From: Solimonas sp964507195 | GTDB lineage: Bacteria; Pseudomonadota; Gammaproteobacteria; Nevskiales; Nevskiaceae | Length of the DNA: 25,091 bases | NCBI GenBank assembly: GCA_964507195.1 | Contig: CAZDPA010000048.1 | Location: 1 to 25,091 of the forward strand | Direction of reading: 5' to 3' | Part shown: positions 21,326 to 25,091 of the stretch, in pieces | Numbering within the stretch: position 1 is the stretch's first letter | Layout of the letters: every line of letters starts with the position of its first letter | Program-made: the position numbers and the translations under genes | Notes under the pieces: model-generated | The model's input: only the letters and a program-made list of their open reading frames with translations | Database searches by the model: none | Told to the model about the DNA's origin: nothing

Positions 21326-22393
21326 GTGAAGAAGAATCTGATTGCGATTGCCGTGGGGGCCGCCGTCGTCATGCCGGGCGTCGCACTGGCTGACGCCAAG
21401 GTGTACGGCCGATTCAACGTTGCTCTGGACAGCCAGAAGGACGAGATCGGTCTGGACTTCAAGAACGACGGTGAAACCAGCTGGAAATTCCGCGATGCGA
21501 AGAACTCCTCGCGCTTCGGTGTCAAGGGTAAGAACGACCTCGGCGTTGCCGGCCTCGAAGGTTTTTATCAGATGGAGTGGGGCGTCGATCCGGACGGCAG
21601 CGAATCCGACGTCTTCTCGCGGCGCAACATCTTCGTCGGCGTGCGCGGCGGGTTTGGCTCGCTGAAGCTTGGCTTCTACGACACGATGATCAAGGAAGCG
21701 GGCGGCGCGGTGGACCTGTTCAACGACACCCCGGGCGATATCGACGCGCTGATGACCGGTGAGCAGCGCCTTTCCAATCTGATCACCTACACCACGCCGA
21801 AGCTTGCAGACGCATTTGAGCTGGCCGTTGCTGTTCAGCCCGGCGAAGGGCGCACCGCCGGTGACGACGCCAGCGACGTCGAGGACGGCATTGCCGACAC
21901 GATCTTCGCGTCGGCCAAGTATGAGTCCGACATGTTCACGGCCATGCTGGCCTATGCGGGCAACCAAGCCACCAATCTGAAGCTCGATTCGGGCACGGTC
22001 GCCTCCGATATCATCCGCGTCTCGGCCCTGTTCAAGCTGCGTGATCTCGAACTCGGTGCGCTCTACCAGATTGCTGACGGCATCGACCAGGACGGAGCAC
22101 TCAACGAAGATGGCACTCCGGCTTCGGCTGCCACGGGCGGCGACCGTTCGGACAGCAGCTTCCTGCTGTCGGCCGGCTACACGCTCTCGGCGCTCAAGCT
22201 CAAGGCGCAGTACGGTCTTAGCAGCGGCGACACCAACGACAAGGACCGCACGGAACTGGCGCTTGGCGCCGACTACAAGCTCAGCAAGTCGACCTATCTG
22301 TCACTGTACTACATCACTTTTGAAGATGACGCCGGCAGCGGCGACAAGCCGACGACCGACACTTTCGGAACCGCGCTGGTCTACAGCTTCTAA
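21326..22393 (+). CDS. Outer-membrane porin (general Gram-negative porin family)
   Basis: A 355-residue trimeric-porin-like protein. It has a signal peptide (MKKNLIAIAVGAAVVMPGVA, cleavage after LA, before DAKVYGRF). KVYGRFNVALDS, SRFGVKGKNDLGVAGLEGFYQMEW, VFSRRNIFVGVRGGFGSLKLGFYDT and the C-terminal TFGTALVYSF are classic porin strands; the final Phe is the BamA signal. The acidic loop after the third strand (DLFNDTPGDIDALMTGEQR) would be constriction loop L3. The GTG start has AAGGAG at 8 bases. The Pho-box array upstream suggests induction under phosphate starvation, like E. coli PhoE, although the sequence is not of the OprP/OprO type. A strong terminator follows. Confidence 0.92.
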   Translation: MKKNLIAIAVGAAVVMPGVALADAKVYGRFNVALDSQKDEIGLDFKNDGETSWKFRDAKNSSRFGVKGKNDLGVAGLEGFYQMEWGVDPDGSESDVFSRRNIFVGVRGGFGSLKLGFYDTMIKEAGGAVDLFNDTPGDIDALMTGEQRLSNLITYTTPKLADAFELAVAVQPGEGRTAGDDASDVEDGIADTIFASAKYESDMFTAMLAYAGNQATNLKLDSGTVASDIIRVSALFKLRDLELGALYQIADGIDQDGALNEDGTPASAATGGDRSDSSFLLSAGYTLSALKLKAQYGLSSGDTNDKDRTELALGADYKLSKSTYLSLYYITFEDDAGSGDKPTTDTFGTALVYSF

Positions 22394-22426
22394 GTCTCGT
22401 CGTGGTATCGGGTTTCGACCCGACAG

Positions 22427-22454
22427 ATGCCCGGCCCAGGCCGGGCATTTTTTT
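22427..22454 (+). terminator. Intrinsic terminator after porin
   Basis: ATGCCCGGCC (22427-22436) pairs with GGCCGGGCAT (22439-22448) and is followed by a run of seven T. This is the strongest terminator in the window. Confidence 0.92.
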
Positions 22455-22536
22455 GCACCGCAGATCATGAATATTCCGTGGATATGGCCACCTGGCCGCA
22501 GACCCGACTGCCCTGATCGACTACACTGCGCGGCCG

Positions 22537-24840
22537 ATGCCTGCCCCCACACGTCGCCCCTTCTGGATTGCGCTGCTGTCCGCGCTGGTGCTCCTGCTGA
22601 GCGTCGGCCTGATCGTGTTTTTCGGCTACATGGTCAAGCTCGATGCCGAGATCCGCGAGCGCTTTGCCGGTGCCCGCTGGACCCTGCCGGCGCAGGTCTA
22701 TGCGGCGCCGCAGGAGCTGTACGCCGGCCTCGATCTCAGCGCCAGCGATCTGGTTCATGAGCTTGGGCGTCTCGGTTACCGTGAAGATCCGCATCTGGCC
22801 GGAGCCGGAACCTTTCAGCCTTCGCGCAGCCAGGTCGATATTCACCTGCGGCCGTTCCAGTTCTGGGACGGTGATCAGCCGGAAATGACCCTTGAGGTCA
22901 AGTTCGGAGGCGGCGGCATCACATCGATCGAGCGCAGCGATACCGGTGCTCCGCTCGACATTGCCCGTCTCGATCCGATGCTGATCGGCAGCATGTATCC
23001 GCGCCACGGCGAGGACCGCGTTCTGGTCAAGCTGACCGAAGTGCCCACGCTGCTGCCGGCAGGCTTGATTGCCGTCGAGGACCGCAACTTCTACCAGCAC
23101 GTCGGTGTCAGCCCACGCGCCATTACGCGTGCGATGTTTGCCAATCTGCGCGCCGGCCGGGTGGTGCAGGGTGGCAGTACGATCACCCAGCAGTTGATCA
23201 AGAACCTGTTCCTGACCAGCAGACAGACCTGGGCACGCAAGGCCAACGAAGCGTTCATGGCGCTGCTGATCGAGCGTCATCACAACAAGGATGAAATCCT
23301 TGAGGCCTATATCAACGAAGTGCATATCGGCCAGGACGGCGGCCGCGCCGTGCATGGGTTCGGCCTCGGTGCGCAGTTCTATTTCAACAAGCCGCTGGGC
23401 GAACTGCAGCCACAGGAGATCGCGCTGCTGGTCGGCCTCGTCAAGGGGCCGTCGTACTACAACCCGCGGCGCAATCCCCAGCGTGCACTGATCCGGCGCG
23501 ATCTGGTGCTCGGCGTGTTTCACGACAACGGCCTGATCGACGATGCCGCTTATGAGCGCGCGCTGGCGCAGCCGCTCGGCGTCGACAGCGGCCGCAGCGG
23601 CGGCGTCGAGCGCTACCCGGCTTTCGTCGAAATGGTCAAACGCCAGATGCGCGGCCAGTACCGTGACGAGGACCTGACCGACGAAGGTCTGCGCGTATTC
23701 ACGACGCTCAATCCGCGCGTGCAGGAGGTGCTGGAGCAGCACATCAGGGGCACGCTGCCGGATCTGGAGAAGGGCCGCAAGATGAAGGCCGGTACGCTCG
23801 AAGCGGCTGGCGTCGTCACCAGTGCCGAGGGCGGCGAAGTGCTCGGTCTCGTCGGCGGTCGCGATGTGCGCTATGCGGGCTTCAATCGCGCGCTCGACTC
23901 GAAACGGCCGATCGGTTCACTGGTCAAGCCCTTCGTCTATCTGACCGCGCTGGAGCGCCCCGGTGAGTTCGGCCTGGGCACGATGCTGCCGGACGAGCCG
24001 GTTGACCTGAAGATGGCGCATGGTGCGATCTGGAAGCCGCGCAACTACGACAAACAGCTGCACGGTCCGCAGAGTTTGTACCGTGCGCTGGTTCAGTCGC
24101 TGAACCTGCCGACCGTGCATATCGGCCTCAGGGTGGGTGCTCCGCAGGTGCTGTCGACCCTGCGTCGCGCCGGCTACAACGGCGATGCGCAAGCACTGCC
24201 TTCGATGTTTCTCGGCGCGGTCGGCATGGCCCCGGTCGAGGTGGCCCAGATGTACTCAACGCTGGCTGCTGGCGGCTTCCAGGCGCCGCTGTCGGCGATC
24301 CGCGAGGTCCAGACCAAGGATGGCGCGCCGCTGTCGCGCTATCCGATCCAGGTCAAGCAGACCTTGCCGGATGGCCCGGTCTATCTGGTCGGCTGGGCGA
24401 TGCAGAAGGTCATGACCGAAGGTACGGGTGCCGCGGTCTATCGGTCGCTGCCGGGCGATGTCGCGGTGGCCGGCAAGACGGGTACGACCGACGACTATCG
24501 CGACAGCTGGTTTGCCGGGTTCAGCGCCGACCGGGTCACTGTGATCTGGGTCGGCCGTGACGACAACCAGCCGACCGGCCTGTCCGGCGCCAGCGGCGCC
24601 CTGCCGGTCTGGGCGCGGGTGATGCGTGACCTCAAGGTGCGCAGCCTGCTGCCCATCCAGCCGGGCGATGTCGAAACGGTGATGATCGATCCGGTCAGCG
24701 GTCTGCGTGCGGACGAAGCCTGCCCCGGTTTCGTCGAACTGCCGTACATGATGGGCTGGGCACCGACCGAATGGGCGCCTTGTGCGAGTGGCGGTACTCC
24801 TCAACCCCTGCAGTGGCTGCGTGACATCTTCGGCAACTGA
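22537..24840 (+). CDS. mrcB: Penicillin-binding protein 1B, bifunctional glycosyltransferase/transpeptidase
   Basis: Class A PBP that polymerises and cross-links peptidoglycan. The 767 residues comprise a short cytoplasmic tail and one membrane helix (about 9-31); a UB2H-like regulatory domain (about 50-150, WTLPAQVYAAPQELYAG), the docking site for LpoB and CpoB in E. coli; a GT51 glycosyltransferase (catalytic Glu181 in AVEDRNFYQHVGV, then GGSTITQQLIKN and EVHIGQDGG); and a transpeptidase with Ser461-x-x-Lys464 (GSLVKP), Ser521-x-Asn523 and Lys647-Thr-Gly649 (AGKTGTT). All catalytic motifs are intact. The presence of cpoB in the same window fits the known Tol-CpoB-PBP1B link. It starts 83 bases after the porin terminator; no clear promoter stands out. 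Confidence 0.96.
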   Translation: MPAPTRRPFWIALLSALVLLLSVGLIVFFGYMVKLDAEIRERFAGARWTLPAQVYAAPQELYAGLDLSASDLVHELGRLGYREDPHLAGAGTFQPSRSQVDIHLRPFQFWDGDQPEMTLEVKFGGGGITSIERSDTGAPLDIARLDPMLIGSMYPRHGEDRVLVKLTEVPTLLPAGLIAVEDRNFYQHVGVSPRAITRAMFANLRAGRVVQGGSTITQQLIKNLFLTSRQTWARKANEAFMALLIERHHNKDEILEAYINEVHIGQDGGRAVHGFGLGAQFYFNKPLGELQPQEIALLVGLVKGPSYYNPRRNPQRALIRRDLVLGVFHDNGLIDDAAYERALAQPLGVDSGRSGGVERYPAFVEMVKRQMRGQYRDEDLTDEGLRVFTTLNPRVQEVLEQHIRGTLPDLEKGRKMKAGTLEAAGVVTSAEGGEVLGLVGGRDVRYAGFNRALDSKRPIGSLVKPFVYLTALERPGEFGLGTMLPDEPVDLKMAHGAIWKPRNYDKQLHGPQSLYRALVQSLNLPTVHIGLRVGAPQVLSTLRRAGYNGDAQALPSMFLGAVGMAPVEVAQMYSTLAAGGFQAPLSAIREVQTKDGAPLSRYPIQVKQTLPDGPVYLVGWAMQKVMTEGTGAAVYRSLPGDVAVAGKTGTTDDYRDSWFAGFSADRVTVIWVGRDDNQPTGLSGASGALPVWARVMRDLKVRSLLPIQPGDVETVMIDPVSGLRADEACPGFVELPYMMGWAPTEWAPCASGGTPQPLQWLRDIFGN

Positions 24841-24842
24841 TT

Positions 24843-24865
24843 TTCAGGCCGCGGTTCAGCCTGAA
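24843..24865 (+). terminator. Possible weak terminator after mrcB
   Basis: TTCAGGC (24843-24849) pairs with GCCTGAA (24859-24865) around a 9-base loop, two bases after the mrcB stop. Only TAGTT follows on the plus strand, so termination is uncertain. Confidence 0.4.
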
Positions 24866-24870
24866 TAGTT

Positions 24871-25091
24871 ACACTAGGGCCTGTTAACGCTATGGCGGTC
24901 GCTGAGATGCCACGAGATTTACGGTCAGGCAAGGCGCGACCGATCAAATTCGATGGTTCCAGGAGGAGGTCGCAACGCCGTATGGCCGCAAATCCCGTGG
25001 CACCCCGAAGGGGCGGGACCGTTTTGGCGCATTGCGGCGTCAGAACTCGCTCCTGTACGTCCAGTACACCGCGCTCCTTCTTCCTTGCACT
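24871..25091. repeat. Imperfect palindromic intergenic element, cut by the window end
   Basis: Starting near GGGCCTGTTAACGC, this region is densely self-complementary. Its main arms are 24908-24926 (begins TGCCACGAGATTT) and 24984-25002 (its complement begins TGCCACGGGATTT), identical at 16 of 19 positions. In minus-strand RNA two of the three differences become G-U pairs. Additional stems: GGTCGC/GCGACC (24897-24902 with 24936-24941), GCCGCAA/TTGCGGC (24985-24991 with 25032-25038), TCCCG/CGGGA and CCCC-GAA-GGGG (25003-25013). This layout suggests a dispersed REP/MITE-like repeat. Copies elsewhere cannot be seen from this window. Both strands contain open frames (for example ATG 24907 to the window end), which I do not call as genes. 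Confidence 0.55.

Noticed and set aside
21318..21329. ATG-TAC-TCG-TGA mini-frame overlapping the porin GTG
   Set aside because: The AAGGAG touches this ATG with no spacing but is ideally spaced for the GTG, so the mini-frame is unlikely to be translated.
22465..23742. 425-residue minus-strand frame opposite mrcB
   Set aside because: Antisense to intact PBP1b catalytic motifs; composition without domain structure.
24907..25091. Frame starting at ATG 24907 and open to the window end, and an open minus-strand frame over the same DNA
   Set aside because: Both strands are open across a palindromic element, and neither product has a recognisable motif. A repeat is the better explanation.
1..25091. 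Search for CRISPR arrays, tRNA/rRNA genes, transposases, toxin-antitoxin or defence genes
   Set aside because: I saw no regularly spaced repeats, cloverleaf sequences or characteristic protein motifs. The gene content is housekeeping and envelope functions.

Overview
This window is chromosomal DNA from a GC-rich gammaproteobacterium. Gene content and order are those of free-living Gammaproteobacteria: sucB/lpdA, yebC-ruvCAB, ybgC-tolQRAB-pal-cpoB, queE-queC, pst/phoU, mrcB. The YebC N-terminus (MGRGPSI... instead of MAGHSKW...) is a form I associate with Xanthomonadales/Nevskiales-type lineages. That placement is an inference from a few proteins, not a computed phylogeny. Essentially the whole window is housekeeping DNA. 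I see no tRNA, rRNA, CRISPR array, prophage, transposase or defence system.

Layout. (1) 1-4678: the 3' part of the 2-oxoglutarate dehydrogenase E2 gene (sucB/odhB) and the E3 gene (lpdA), separated by an AraC-type regulator and a gene of the 'metal-dependent hydrolase' family that carries a diiron-like EXXH pattern. Terminators flank this two-gene insert. (2) 4742-5329: a YfaZ-like outer-membrane protein. (3) 5357-8648: yebC-ruvC-ruvA-ruvB-ybgC, tightly packed with 4-base start/stop overlaps. (4) 8870-13952: the Tol-Pal cell-envelope machine, tolQ-tolR-tolA-tolB-pal-cpoB, behind a 221-base AT-richer leader. (5) 14002-15350: queE and queC for the 7-deazaguanine (queuosine precursor) pathway. 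The queC frame has no stop codon at its expected end and runs through a strong bidirectional terminator into sequence antisense to pstB. (6) 15419-19300 on the minus strand: the phosphate ABC transporter pstS-pstC-pstA-pstB. (7) 19632-21096 on the plus strand: phoU, divergent from pstS, followed by a DUF2057-like lipoprotein. (8) 21326-22393: a general porin preceded by phased Pho-box repeats. (9) 22537-24840: mrcB (PBP1b). (10) About 24871 to the window end: a large imperfect palindromic element that looks like a dispersed intergenic repeat.

How the parts work together: phosphate is sensed and imported by PstSCAB with PhoU, and the outer-membrane porin appears to belong to the same PhoB regulon, because two intergenic regions hold 11-base-phased TGTCA-type repeats. 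Tol-Pal with CpoB and PBP1b forms a functional envelope-constriction group, since CpoB is known in E. coli to couple Tol to PBP1B. RuvABC handles Holliday junctions.

The observations most worth checking are the stop-less queC with an internal terminator, the phased Pho boxes in front of phoU and the porin, the compositionally distinct tract over the TolA/TolB interaction regions, the palindromic repeat at the right edge, and the predicted lipoprotein form of CpoB. I did not find a convincing new multi-gene system.
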